From the NCBI GenBank assembly GCA_017311185.1, contig JAESUZ010004914.1:481001-545000 (forward strand): a DNA stretch of 64,000 nucleotides, read 5' to 3'. A program made the translations under genes and the position numbers. Under the pieces are notes generated by a model. It was not told the origin of the DNA, ran no database searches, and saw nothing but the letters and a program-made list of their open reading frames with translations. The stretch is from Proteles cristata cristata (lineage: Eukaryota > Chordata > Mammalia > Carnivora > Hyaenidae). Numbering within the stretch: position 1 is the stretch's first letter; each line of letters starts with the position of its first letter. Positions 53,471 through 64,000 of this stretch are shown here, piece by piece.

Positions 53471-55145
53471 ACACAAACTTATTTCCTAGAAGTGTTCCAT
53501 GACATGTGAGCCTTGGCATGGGAAATGAAGACCCTCAAAATGGTTAAATCTAAGTGTGTTTATGCTGGTGGGAAGAGGAGCAGAAAGTGGTGGAAAACTA
53601 TCATAGGAAAATGGAAGGCTAGGAACTAAGAGTGGTAAACTAGGGAAGCAGCCAAGTCTATTCATTTAGATAGATCTCGCTTGGGGTCTTGGGGAGATGG
53701 GAACTCCTTTCCTCTGGGTTCATGAAGGGCATCTCCCACATGAGGGTCTTGTGAGTGGCTTCAGGGCAGACCGGTGGGGCAGTGTCCTGGCCCGTTCCTC
53801 AAATCCCTTCCACCTAAAATATTCAGTAGGCTGGGGAGCCATAATTTGGAGTAATGTGTCCTAAGCCCCATCGGGACTAAGAGGAGGGAGCCGCAGCCTC
53901 CGAACAGGGTGCACGGAGCCAGGACTGCCCTGCGAACAAGCCCAGAGCTGAGGCCTCACTCCTGCCTGCAGCAGTTAGAGCTCACCTCCCAGGCTGCAGA
54001 CCAGCCTCCCATCCAGGTTATAACCTCCTGAGAGCTTCTCCCTCCTCTGTGCTCCCCTTCCCTCCCTGCCCCCTGCCTGTGTCCCCCGGTGGGGGCTGGC
54101 CCCCTGACTTTCTGTGTCCAGCTTTCTGTGGCCAGGCAGGCGGGCCCTTTCCAGGGCACCCAGAGCACCTGAAGCAGAGGCCTGGCACAGGACCCCGGCC
54201 CCTCGCACGGCCCGTGGGCCCCGCTTCAAGCACCTGGCACCTGGGGTCCCCCCTGGGGGGCATGGGGTAACCTGAGGCAGACCCACTGTGTGCCAGGTGT
54301 ACAAGTGAAGCAGCAGTTGGCGGACGAGAAGAAGGTTCTGGTGGTTTAAGACAGAATATCTAGAAAGAAGCACCGTATTACTACTTAGTTTTAGCACTAC
54401 CGGTAGATCGGAAGTCGTTTGAAGAAACAGCGATGTATTTCGAATTTCCTGGTGCGGTGGGGGTGGGCACCCTGAGCTCTCCAGTGCGGGAGCCGCCAAA
54501 GGCCTTGGGAAGGGCGCTGAATGGGACCTGGCCCGTGGGGTCCACTCAGCATCACCAGCAACAACAGGCCACACTGCAGGCCCATCACGGGGCTGGGTTG
54601 CACCTTCCCTCAGTGGGGGTGTTGAGGGGGGGCAGGCCTGAGCAGCATGGGGGGCAGAGCATGAAAGATGGACGGCCTCTTCCTTTTGAAGTCCTCTTGG
54701 TGTGAATCTGCCACGATGTGGGCGACGGCAGGGGTGTGTGGGTGAGTCTCCCCCCCTCCCCCCCACCCCGTGCCTAAAAGCTCCTTCACACAGACCTTTT
54801 CTGCTCTTCAAGGCCACTGCCAGGCTGCCTGTGCGGCTCTCTGGAACCTTGCCGGGCCAGGGAAGGGGCTCCGTGGATGCCGGTGTTTGGTGGGGACCCC
54901 GGGCTGGGGGACGTCGGCACCCTCTGCGGGGACCCTCCCCGTTCCAGGGCGTGGGAAGGACGGCTTCCCGGCAGCGGGACCCAGCCTGCCAGGGACCAGA
55001 GCCTGCTCGACCCAGCCGGGCTCCCCAGGACTCATCAGCCTCTCTAAGCCGCCCTCCCGCGTCTATAAATGAGGGCAATGCTGGCTGTCCGGGGAGCTGG
55101 CAGCCGTCAGAGATAATGCTCTTTACCTGCTTAGCCCGTGTTAGG
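53471..55145. other. Intergenic, GC-rich part with a long minus-strand frame
   Basis: A 367-codon open frame on the minus strand (53975-55078) is Pro/Arg/Gly-rich. Its ATG end overlaps a MIR-like tail (about 55020-55145), which argues against a real gene. No splice or polyadenylation pattern is evident. Confidence 0.4.
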
Positions 55146-55717
55146 TGCTGTGGACAGAATTATGTACCCTGCTAAATTCTCATGTTGAAATCCAAACCCC
55201 AATGTGACGGTATCTGGAGGTGGGACCTTCAGGCGGTGATTAGGTTCGATGAGGTCAGGAGAATGGGGCCGCTGTGATGGGATTAGCGTCCTTCAAAGAT
55301 GGGAGACCAGAGGGCTTATTCTGTCATTTTCTCTGCCACATGAGGACCCAGTGAGAAGGTAAAACCCAGGAAGAGGGATGTTCCCAGAACCGTGTTCTAA
55401 GTCTTCTAGCCTCCAGAACCATGCGAAAATAAATTTCTTTTTTGTTTTTTTAAATGTTTATTTTTTTTTGAGAGAGAAAGAGAGACAGTGCATGCACAAG
55501 CAGGGAGGGGCAGAGAGAGAGGGAGATGCAGAATCCCAAGCAGGCTCCAAGCCATCAGCACCGAGCCGGACGTGGGGCTCAAACCCACGAACTGTGAGAT
55601 GGTGACCTGAGCCAAAGTCGGGCTAACTGCACTGCCCAGGCCCCCTGAGAAAATAAAGTTCTGTTGTTTAAGTCAGTCTATGGTATTTCGTTACAGTGGC
55701 CTGAGCTGACGTAGGCA
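55146..55717 (+). mobile_element. MaLR-type LTR, split by a SINE
   Basis: Starts TGCTGTGGACAGAATTATGT and shows CCCCAATGTGACGGTATCTG, GAGGTGGGACCTTCAGG, GCCACATGAGGACCCAGTGA and TGGTATTTCGTTACAGTGGC in the order of MLT1/MST LTRs as I know them. It is a solo LTR remnant with no coding part. A SINE breaks it at 55440-55645. Confidence 0.85.
55440..55645 (-). mobile_element. CAN-type SINE inside an LTR
   Basis: Reverse copy. GCGAAAATAAATTTC before and GAGAAAATAAAGTTC after mark the target-site duplication within the LTR's own polyadenylation region. Confidence 0.95.
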
Positions 55718-56654
55718 GCTGATTTGGGGTGGCTTGTGCTATTATTATTACTGTTTACAGAGCACAGATGGGCCGGCTTTCTCTGATGGGCTCTAAGCTT
55801 CTGGACAGTGAGACCCTCTATTATGGACGCATTCTGGGCGCCCTCAGAGGACATCCCCAGATCTGAGCCCAGAGTGGGATCCTCACAGATGTTTATTGAG
55901 TGACTGATGACTGGCTGGCTGGACAGATGGACTGAAAGAAGGAAGCGACAGAAGCTCAAATAATTTACCCCACCAGATGGTCCAGAGGACCAGAGGACTT
56001 TTCTATGTGGCTTGAGGCCACAGGGACATTAGAAATGGCAGCTGGACAGACCCAGGACAGCTCACAGCAATGGCTAATTTACCTCAAGGCGCTGAGGGAC
56101 ACCCTAGGAGAGCATCATCATTGTTTCTGTGGCCAAGTTCAAAAGGAAGCAGCATCCTGCCAGCCAACATTTGCCAGTCTTTGGATGTGCCGCACTCAGC
56201 TAATCGGGAGTTTTGTCTCTATTTTACTCATCCAGATGAACCAGTTTTCATTTGTCCCAAATGACTGCTCTTTTCCCAAGAAGGACCAGGGAAGGAAAAC
56301 ATCTCCCAGAGGTGGACCTCACTGGGAGCTGGGGCCAGGGCACACCTGGGAGGGGCTGAATAAGTCCTCTTCGGCAATGTGCTGATCCAATTTTGAGCTC
56401 AGCCTTAATTAGGCTGCGAAATGGCCTTAGGCTTTTGATCTTAAGAAACTATAAAAAAAGCACGGTGTCACCCAATGGGTCCAGCCTCTTTATACCCACT
56501 TCATCTGCCTCCCTGCGCCATTCAACTCAGACCCTTTGTTGCATCAGGCTCGCTGCCCCCGATTCCATCCTGCAAGTCCAGGGGACCCCCGAACTCTGCT
56601 GTCCTCGAGACCTGCGATCACTCCATTCTGACCTCTGCTTCGATCATCATGTCT
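55718..56654. other. Intergenic, no gene
   Basis: Nothing recognised beyond short frames. Confidence 0.4.
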
Positions 56655-56672
56655 CCCCTGACTCTCCTTTAT

Positions 56673-56909
56673 TTATTTATTTATTTTTTTAAATTTTTAA
56701 AATGTTTTATTTATTTCCAGGAGGGAGAGAAAGAGAGACAGCGTGAGCAGGGGAAGGTCAGAGAGAGAGGGAGTCACAGACTGAAACAGGCTCCAGGCTC
56801 TGAGCTGGCAGTCAGCACAGAGCCTGACGCGGGGCTCGAACCCACGAACCGCGAGATCATGACCTAAGCGAAAGTCGGACGCTTAACCGACTAAGCCACC
56901 CAGGCGCCC
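56673..56909 (-). mobile_element. CAN-type SINE
   Basis: Reverse copy. CCCCTGACTCTCCTTTAT at 56655-56672 and 56910-56927 is a perfect 18-bp target-site duplication. Confidence 0.98.
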
Positions 56910-56934
56910 CCCCTGACTCTCCTTTATACGGACA

Positions 56935-57100
56935 CTTGTGATGACTCCGGGCCACCCAGATAATCCAGGAAAAGCCCCCCATCCCAAGATCCTTACTTTA
57001 ATTACATCTGCAAAGTCCCTTTTACCATGTGAAGTGACATTGGCAGGTTCCAGGGATTAGGACTCAGGCATCCTTGGAGGCCATTATCTGCCTACAGATG
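56935..57100 (-). mobile_element. Old LTR-type repeat, same family as 30046-30495
   Basis: The reverse complement shows GGACTTTGCAGATGTAATTA, TGGATTATCTGGGTGGCC and CCTAATCCCTGGAACCTG, matching the copy at 30046. Confidence 0.65.
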
Positions 57101-58199
57101 CATTGATTTACAATTTGTTTGGTTTTCTCTGGCCTCTAGCTTGCAGCTCGGGTGCAGGAGAAGATGGAAGGTGAGATTAAGAGGGCCGGGGTCTTCCAGG
57201 AGGGAAAAGCTAGAAGGCAACGGGGGGCGTCAGCAAGGATGAGCTTCAGTGGAGACTCTTGATGGTCCTGCAACTAGGAAGGTCAATGTAATGGGAGAAT
57301 TTGGAGAGGTCAAGGCCCTGGCGAGCTTGATGAGGTTTGAGAACAGGTGGAGTGGTGGTAAGGCAGTGAAGGGGCTGGAGCAGTGGCAGCTGTGGTCAGA
57401 GAGGGGGATGCTTTCCCTTTAGGTGACAGTGGTGGGCAGTCCAGGGTGGAGCCAAGATCCAACTTGGAGACAAATGGAGGAAAGAAGGCCGGAGAGCTGT
57501 GAGGCCAGGGAGTGGGGGGGGGTGGTTGGCCCCACAGATGTGGGTGGTGCAGAGGTGCAGGGCTTGGGGTGCAGAGGTGAAGCCTCTGAGAAACACGAAG
57601 AGGTGGCCAGGAAGGTGTTTGAGAGACAACAGTGATGAGAAGGGGCTCAGGGTGGTTGACCCCTGGCCCTCAGAGAAGGCTCCGCCCCAGGAGAGTGGAG
57701 CAATGATGGTTTGCAGGTGCCAGCACGGCCCCTCCCCCTTGCTATGTCAAGTTCAAGGATATGAGTTCATGACCTTCTCTGACCACAGACTTCTGTTCCT
57801 GAGGCTGTACTGGCAGTTTTGTTGGAAGCTGCAAGTTTAAAAGTACCTGCATCCAGTGTACCTGCCCCGGTCTTCCTGAGGTGCCTCGGATTCTTTCTCC
57901 CTTTGCAGCCCCACACCTCTCGGGACAGAGCATGGGACCGAGCAGCCAGGAAGCCCCAGCGGAAGAAGGGACAACTGTCACCAGGAGGACCAGGGGAAGA
58001 CGTATCCTTAGGAAAGAGGTTGGTTTTATGCGTCCCAGGAGGTGGAAATTTGGTGGGTTCCAGAGGGCATAGTGGAGATGGAGGGTGGCTGAGAGCCCAG
58101 CAAGGTACTGGAGAGCCTGGGCGGGGTGGGGGGCTGGTGGTGGGGGAGGGGAGAGTGCATCTTCCAAAAGTGGCCACAGAAGCATTTCCGGGTCCACAT
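57101..58199. other. Intergenic, no gene
   Basis: Purine-rich, with frames of up to 155 codons on both strands overlapping each other. About 57825-57895 shares a diverged segment with 59740-59815. Confidence 0.4.
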
Positions 58200-58690
58200 A
58201 TACTTCCAAACCTTATCACTTCCTCATGAACAAGTGCAATCTCTTTCCTCTATCCTTGAAGTCAAGCAGGCTTTTGACAGTTTTCACCCTCAAGGTGCAG
58301 CTGAAGTAATGCTGTGTGACTTCTGAGGCTTCTGCCTTTCTCTCTTGCTCCAGGGACACTGGCCCTTGGGCCCAGCCACCATGCTGTGAGGAACCTCAGG
58401 CCACCCAGGGAAGCCATGTGTAGACATTCAGGCTGCAAACTGCAGCTACAGTCTTTGTCAGTTGCCCACGTCAACCGCCAGACATGTGAGCAAATTAGCC
58501 TCCTGATGATTCCAGCCTCTAACCCTCAAGTGTTCCAGCCAAGGCCCCAGCCACTGTGGAGCAGAGATTAGCCATCCTGATCCTGTCTCTGTCAAGCAGA
58601 GATAAGAATCCATGACCATATTTAACAGTTGTTTAATGCCCCTGAGTTCTGATGCAATTTGTTACTCAGCCCTACTGACTGATGCGCTTG
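58200..58690 (+). mobile_element. Probable old LTR-type repeat
   Basis: CTTTCTCTCTTGCTCCAGGG, GCCACCATGCTGTGAGGAAC, AGCCAAGGCCCCAGCCACTG and a final CAATTTGTTACTCAGCCCTA resemble the 3' half of mammalian LTR repeats. Family not assigned. Confidence 0.4.
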
Positions 58691-59287
58691 GAGGGTGGAA
58701 GGAATTCCATTCAGTTTGGCTGAGGGTGCTTAAATGTGAGGCTTGGTGGAATTAAGCAGCCCCAGCCTTTCAAGAGGAACTTGGCACGAAGCTGCTTACT
58801 AGCTCCTGGGGAGGGGAGGCTGTTATCATCTCAGCCCAGACACCCAGGTGTGTATGTAGACAAAATCCTGACTCTATTTCAGGGACAAGGAACTTACCTT
58901 TTCATCAGCCTCTAGGATAAATCTGAGCCAGAAGTTCATGGTGAGAACTCACTGGATCTTAACCAAATATATCCTGAGAATCCCAGCCCTGTGGCCCCAT
59001 TCAGACACCACAAAAGTTCTAGGGAGGAAATAAGTGATGCTCGGCACTAGGACACTAGTTAGATAGCTGGTGGCATTTCTGTCTATGCAGCCATTATAGA
59101 TTGCGCCTTTGAGAAATAAGTAAAGATATGGGAAGATTCCCATGGTGAAGAATGGTGATCAGAGGCAGGGGACTAAGCCTCATCCCAACAGACACTGGGG
59201 TACACCTGGGTCAGTGTCGTGGGTAGTGGGATTTTGGCTGATAGTATTTTCTTCCTTAACTTCTCTGTATTTTTAGATTTTTTTTTT
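58691..59287. other. Intergenic, nothing recognised
   Basis: No gene, RNA or repeat that I can name. Confidence 0.4.
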
Positions 59288-59300
59288 AAGGTAAAATGGA

Positions 59301-59513
59301 GGGGCACCCAGGTGGCTCAGTTGGTTAAAAGTCCGACTTCGGCTCAGGTCATGATCTTGCAGTTCGTGGGTTTGAGCCCCGCATTGGGTTCTCTGCTGGC
59401 AGCTCAGAGCCTGGAGCCTGCTTCAGATTCTGTCTCCCTCTCTCTCTGCCCCTCCCCCACTCATGCTCTGTCTCTCTCTGTCTCAAAAATAAATAAACTA
59501 TAAAAAAGATTTA
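59301..59513 (+). mobile_element. CAN-type SINE
   Basis: Forward copy GGGGCACCCAGGTGGCTCAG to AAATAAATAAACTATAAA. AAGGTAAAATGGA at 59288-59300 and 59514-59526 is a perfect target-site duplication. It is the last felid SINE in the window. Confidence 0.98.
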
Positions 59514-59526
59514 AAGGTAAAATGGA

Positions 59527-60359
59527 ATACTCTTAGAATTAGGAAAACGTAGTATCATGTTTTAAAAAGGACCTGGCTCTTTGCAATTTAATTTGTGGAT
59601 TTTGGCGACCCCTCGGGGGTTAGTGTGTCTGAGAAAACGTATTGGGGGACAAAGGTCAGGAAATAGGTCCTTCCAAGGTCCTTTGCCTGAAGTTGTAAGC
59701 ACAAGGGAAAAAAAAAAGCACTTGTAACCCTTTTTCATCGCAGGCTGCAAGTTTAAAAATATCTGTATCAGGTGGGCCTGCCCCATCTCCGCCTTTGGAT
59801 TGTGAGGTCCCTGAGCGCCTCTCCTGCCCTCCGGCCCTCACCCCACCGCTCACGTCTAGGGCTGGGCAACCGGGGCGCTATATTAGGAACCAGTGCAGGG
59901 AGCTGAAGTCACGTGGGGGCTCTGAGCTCCCTGCAGGGAGGCCTCCCTTCCCTGCCCCCCAGGCCTCTCATCTGTGCCAGCCCCACACTGAGGACCCAGA
60001 CCTTTCCGTGCAGCCCAGCAACCAGGGCACCTGAAAGTGGTCAGGACTGGGCTCTTGCAGCCTGCAGAGCCTGCATGGAACTGGGAAGGCCCCAGTAAGG
60101 TTGGGGGGACCTGCTGAGAAGGCAGAAGCTGCGGGGCAGCTGTGACCACTTCCACCCGGTGGCCTGGAGACCAGAGGGTGGAGATGAATGGGCAGCTGGG
60201 GCAGGAGCCCTCCCTGGGGAGCACTGCCCCGTGTTGGATCAGCGGGGCGACAGGTTTCTCCCAAACCAAACCCTCAGCACGCCACCTCCAACGGCTGTTT
60301 TAGAACAGTCCATCTGGAAACTCCTTATGTGTTGTTAGTCAGCAAACACTCCTGAAGAC
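59527..60359. other. Intergenic, no gene
   Basis: GC-rich with short overlapping frames; no protein pattern. Confidence 0.4.
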
Positions 60360-60570
60360 TCACTCTTCATGCTCGTTGCTGAGCTCGGATATTTACGGAC
60401 GTTTCCTTAAGGTCAAGTTTTATTCGTTCTCCCAACAGCCCTTGGGCGAGCGGAAGTGCCACCTCCTCATCTGACCGAGGAGGGAACGGGAGCTCCGGGA
60501 GGTTGGGGGACTTGCCCGGTGCTGCTGGTCCGTGAATTGGTATTTCTGGCTCAGGGCCACGTCCCTGCAG
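60360..60570 (-). mobile_element. Degraded MIR-like SINE
   Basis: CCACCTCCTCATCTGACCGA and GGAGGTTGGGGGACTTGCCC fit the antisense MIR core, strongly diverged. Confidence 0.5.
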
Positions 60571-60981
60571 CCGCCGGCAGGGGTGCGGGCAGAGGGCGCC
60601 GCAGGTGTGGAGTCCCACCCAGCCTCGAGCCGGGCCAGGTTTCTAGGCTTGATCTCCGGTTACCTGTTTGGTTGAATTCAGTTAGCCTCTTGCCCCCAAA
60701 CCCAGGCACCCCTGCCCCCACCCTGGCCAGGTGGCCATTTTCCCATTTCCTCCTTCAGCAACCAATTTCTGTTTCCAAAACTTTTGGCTCAAAAGCAAAG
60801 AGGAAAAAGGCAAAAATCAGAAGGAGTTGCAGGGACAAGCAATCCTGGAAATAAACAAGTGAGTTTTCCTACCACGTTACAGCCTAGATGCAAGTATCAG
60901 GAGGCCGTGTGGGATCCTGTACCAGTGACCTTGACCTTCAGTGCCTTAGTCTCCCTCACTGTAAAGTCAGGCCAACGCACG

Positions 60982-61205
60982 GGTTTTCAGCCTCGGCATT
61001 AGTGATGTTTGGGGCCAGGTCGTTCTTGGCAGGTGGGGTGAAGGAGCTGTGTGTGTGTCATAGTGTGTTTAGCAGCGTCCCTGGCCTCCCCCCTGCTAGA
61101 TGCCGGGAGCAGCCCCCTTCCACGCTGTGACAACCAACAACGTCTCTCGACCTTGGCAAGGGTCCCTGGGAGAATGAAATCACCCCTGCTTGAGAACCAC
61201 TGAGC
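60982..61205 (-). mobile_element. MER5A-like DNA transposon
   Basis: GGTTTTCAGCCTCGGCATTA at the left and TGAGAACCACTGAGCTAGTA at the right give the usual ends. The interior GCGTCCCTGGCCTCCCCCCT and AACAACGTCTCTCGACC are an antisense MER5A pattern. Confidence 0.8.
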
Positions 61206-63510
61206 TAGTACCATCTCCCTTTCACAAGTGCTCTGAACATCCTGAAAAAGTATTTCCTTCCTTCTTCCAATTCTACCCTAATCCCTCCCTCCTTTTGGCT
61301 TATCCCTCCTCTGGGATGAGTACATCAAATAGAATGATTCCTACGGCACCTACCACTCCCGCTGGCCACGATGTCCAGTGATTCTGCTTCTTGTTCAGCT
61401 CAGGGCACAAGTTCAAGCCTATTCCTCCAAATCTACAGAGAAGGGAGCGTAGACCGATTTTACGGATGGGGCATCTGGAGCAGAGAGGAGGCCAGACATC
61501 CCGTCAGAGCTGGAGAGGGCTCAGGCCGCACCGGGAGATGCAGTCCCAGACCGAGCCTTGGCACTCCCGAGAGCATTGGTGGGTGATGGGGGAGGGAAGA
61601 AAGGGGGAAACTGAGGGACATAGCCCAGGGAACTGAGACTGGCCAGCTCTTCCCTAAACTGTTTTCCTTGCCTCCTGGGCTAGACTACGTTTCCCATCTT
61701 GCCTTGCTCTTAGAGATGTGACTGTGTTATTGGATTCTGCCCAATGGCATATGAGCAGAAGGGAAAGTCACAACTTCCTGATCCATTAAAACTCCCCACA
61801 AGACTCCCCTACTCTCATGAGTGATCACCTGTCCTCTATCTTTTCCACTGGTCCCGTGGATGTCAATGCCAGGGCAACCTCGGAAGCCTCTATTGAAGAA
61901 GAATGAGCTTCCACGACACGGTCCTGTAGCTCTGAATGAGGCCGTGGAGCACAGGATCCCCCCACCCTCCACCCCGTCGACTGGACTTTATATGAGTGAG
62001 AAGCAAGCTTCTATTGCATTAAGCCATCTAGGACTGGGGGCGGGGTGGGTTGCTTGTTATCCATTTTGCCTATTTTGAGTAGCATCAGTGAAGGGAAGGA
62101 TGGGGGCTTCTGGGCTGGAGGGGGGCTTGGAGCGGCATTTTGGGTAGGGAGTGAGAACATTTGCTTCTGTATCAGTTCTTGTGGATCTAACCCTGCAAAT
62201 TAGGGAGACCGAGTTTTTACTTGACAGAAATTCGTGACCACGTGAGCCCCACATTGGAGGCCAGACCCTGCCCGGACCGCCATGGGATTCTTGTGCTGAG
62301 ACAGAGTTTCCTGAGGGCTAAGAATAAACAGGAGACAGAGCAGGTCTGGCACGCGGGGCTGGTGCCAGGCAGCACTGGCTCGGGCTGGCAGAGCCTTCAG
62401 TCTGGAGCCTGGCAGGGGGTCAGTTAGTGGGGGTGCAGGGCTGAGCTCACCGGGCCCTGGCACCTGGTGGCTCAGCGCATCTGAGACATCAGTTTCCCCA
62501 CATACCCATCCCAGGAGGGAGGAAGGGGGCTAAAAAGCCAGGGGTGAAAGTTCAGAGAGGCTGGGAATGGTTCCTGCAGCCACGCGAGCGGGGACGTGGC
62601 CTCCCTTTGCTGGAACCAGGAAAGGCCTTCTGGACGCTCAGAGTTTGGTGCCTCCGGGTTCTAGGAGGAGCAGCAGACCCCGTGATGCTCAAGAGGAAAA
62701 CTCGAGGTCTTGGGAATGTGTAGTTGGATGTACGTGTCCCCTGGACTGTAGCTCGGGCAGAAGTGGCCGAAGACACCAATCATCCCTCGTAATGCCTCCC
62801 AAGAGGGGAGAGTTGGCATCCAGCCAGTGCCCCCCGCGCAGGGGTGAACCTGCTGCATTACAGCAGGCATCCACTGTGGCCCGCGGGGGCCTGTCACAGT
62901 GTGTCAGCCCTGTCCTGCCCGGAGGGGCCACCCGGTCCCTCTCTCTGACTCCTCCTGGTGGCTGGGGGCAGTGGCAGCCAGCTGCTGGGCCTGAGATTCG
63001 ATGGCTTGGCTCCATTTGGCCTCTGGTTGGAGCCACGCTCTCTGGTCCAGCTTTACCAGTCATTTTGGTACTTGGCCTTTTTTACTTATTAATCATTTCA
63101 GAATTTGGAGGGGAAGGGAGGCTGGACTTGTTAGAAACCCCGCCAGGCAGTTTAGGGCCTCTGAGCCTCTGGCTCTGCCTGGCTGCTTCCCGCCCGGCAG
63201 GTTCTGAAGGCAGGGCTGGCTTGCTCATCTGCCCAGGTGCCCGCATCACACCCAGGGGTGGCCTATCCAGCTTCCAGCCCATCTGTCAAAAGACACCTTG
63301 ACGGTACCACTCAGCAGTCTGAAACCAGCTGGCGGTGCCAGGGAGGCGGCTGGTGACCTGGATGAAAGCCGGAGAAGCCCACCTTGGCCAGTACAGGGTC
63401 CACCCTCCCTCCTTCTTCTCCTGGAAGAAGTGTCCCCCAGAAGGGACACTTGCCCTAAGTACCCACAACGCCTCAAAGGGAGCTCTACCCCTTCCCCCCC
63501 TATATCAAGA
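61206..63510. other. Intergenic up to the inferred CACNG4 3' end
   Basis: No gene supported. About 61640-62050 may be an old LTR-like repeat. The 244-codon frame at 62567-63301 is open but has no recognisable domain and overlaps long frames on the other strand. Confidence 0.4.
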
Positions 63511-64000
63511 AGAGAACATTTTAAAAAGGTTTTTATTTAATTAAAAAAAAGACAGAACTAACACCCCCAAACCAGTAGTAGGTACAGGAATCACAGGTGC
63601 TTAACTGGCGAAACACACAGGGGCTGGTTGGGGAGGGTGGTGGGAAGGGAGGAGGTGGGCACGGGCCACTGCGTCCCCCTCCGCAGGGTCTCAGACTGAC
63701 AGGTGGCAGGGAGCTAGCTCCGCCCACTTCCCCAGGCGTCCCTGGCTGAGGGGCGGTGAGCAGGAGGGGCGCACCAGGCAGGGGGTCCAGGAGCCTGGGG
63801 CGGGGTGGGGAGAAAGGCTATGAAGACCAGGGGCTCTGAGGTTGTTCTGTTCCCTGCTCTCCTGTCCTTCCTTGTTGCTTCTTTCTACGCTTTCTTGATC
63901 CCTAGAGTGGGCCCCACATTCTCTGCCTGGGACTGGGCGAGAGGTAGGATTCATTGGAACACAGCTTTCTCCATGAAATGATAGAAACTTCCAGGGCAGC
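63511..64000 (-). other. CACNG4: Possible CACNG4 3'UTR, distal end
   Basis: On the minus strand, AATAAA at 63537-63532 ends a SINE-free sequence that continues off the right edge. In human, from memory, CACNG4 is the next gene, same strand as CACNG1, and its 3' end lies about 11 kb from the CACNG1 start; here the distance is about 12 kb. No coding sequence of CACNG4 is in the window, so this rests on synteny. Confidence 0.5.
63532..63537 (-). terminator. CACNG4: Candidate polyadenylation signal of CACNG4
   Basis: AATAAA on the minus strand followed by an A/T-rich stretch. Position fits the expected CACNG4 end. Confidence 0.45.

Noticed and set aside
57742..58209. 155-codon minus frame and its 150-codon overlap partner
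   Set aside because: Two overlapping frames of equal length in GC-rich DNA, with part inside a repeated segment; no protein pattern.
62567..63301. 244-codon plus-strand open frame
   Set aside because: No domain recognised, GC-rich, opposed by other long frames on the minus strand, and no splice or polyadenylation context.

Overview
This is a stretch of carnivore, almost certainly felid, nuclear DNA. The main evidence is some 35 copies of one tRNA-Lys-derived SINE of the CAN/SINEC type on both strands. In forward orientation it opens with a GGGGCGCCTGGGTGGCTCAG-type head, runs through a CT-rich stretch and ends in an AATAAA-rich A-tail. Several L1 fragments have the 3' end usual in carnivores. 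There is no bacterial, viral or plasmid gene content. Coding sequence is under 1.5 kb of the 64 kb.

Three genes of a known conserved block (CACNG4 - CACNG1 - HELZ, human 17q24) account for the layout, inverted relative to the human reference. (1) Positions 1-18429 hold the 3' end of HELZ on the + strand: a long intron filled with retroelements, the penultimate coding exon (11977-12229), an intron, and the last coding exon (18092-18429). A very long 3'UTR probably follows, to about 25795. (2) From about 25800 to 39280 is tail-to-tail intergenic DNA with SINEs, MIR, old LTR repeats and an old L1. (3) CACNG1 lies complete on the - strand, with exon 1 at 51179-51413, exon 2 at 41424-41498, exon 3 at 40282-40419 and exon 4 at 39829-40055. 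All splice sites are GT-AG, all introns are phase 1, and the joined frame encodes 224 residues. (4) From about 51650 to 63510 is intergenic DNA. (5) At the right edge, a minus-strand polyadenylation signal (63532-63537) sits where the 3' end of CACNG4 is expected.

HELZ encodes an RNA helicase whose C-terminal tail is involved in mRNA decay. CACNG1 encodes the skeletal-muscle gamma-1 subunit of the CaV1.1 channel. They are neighbours by synteny, not a functional unit.

I found no convincing new biological system. The points most worth checking are the 8.6 kb SINE-free block over the inferred HELZ 3'UTR, a possible muscle enhancer in CACNG1 intron 1, two long unexplained open frames (45417-46001 + and 53975-55078 -), an antisense L1/HAL1 ORF1 relic, and several nested insertions whose order can be read from target-site duplications.
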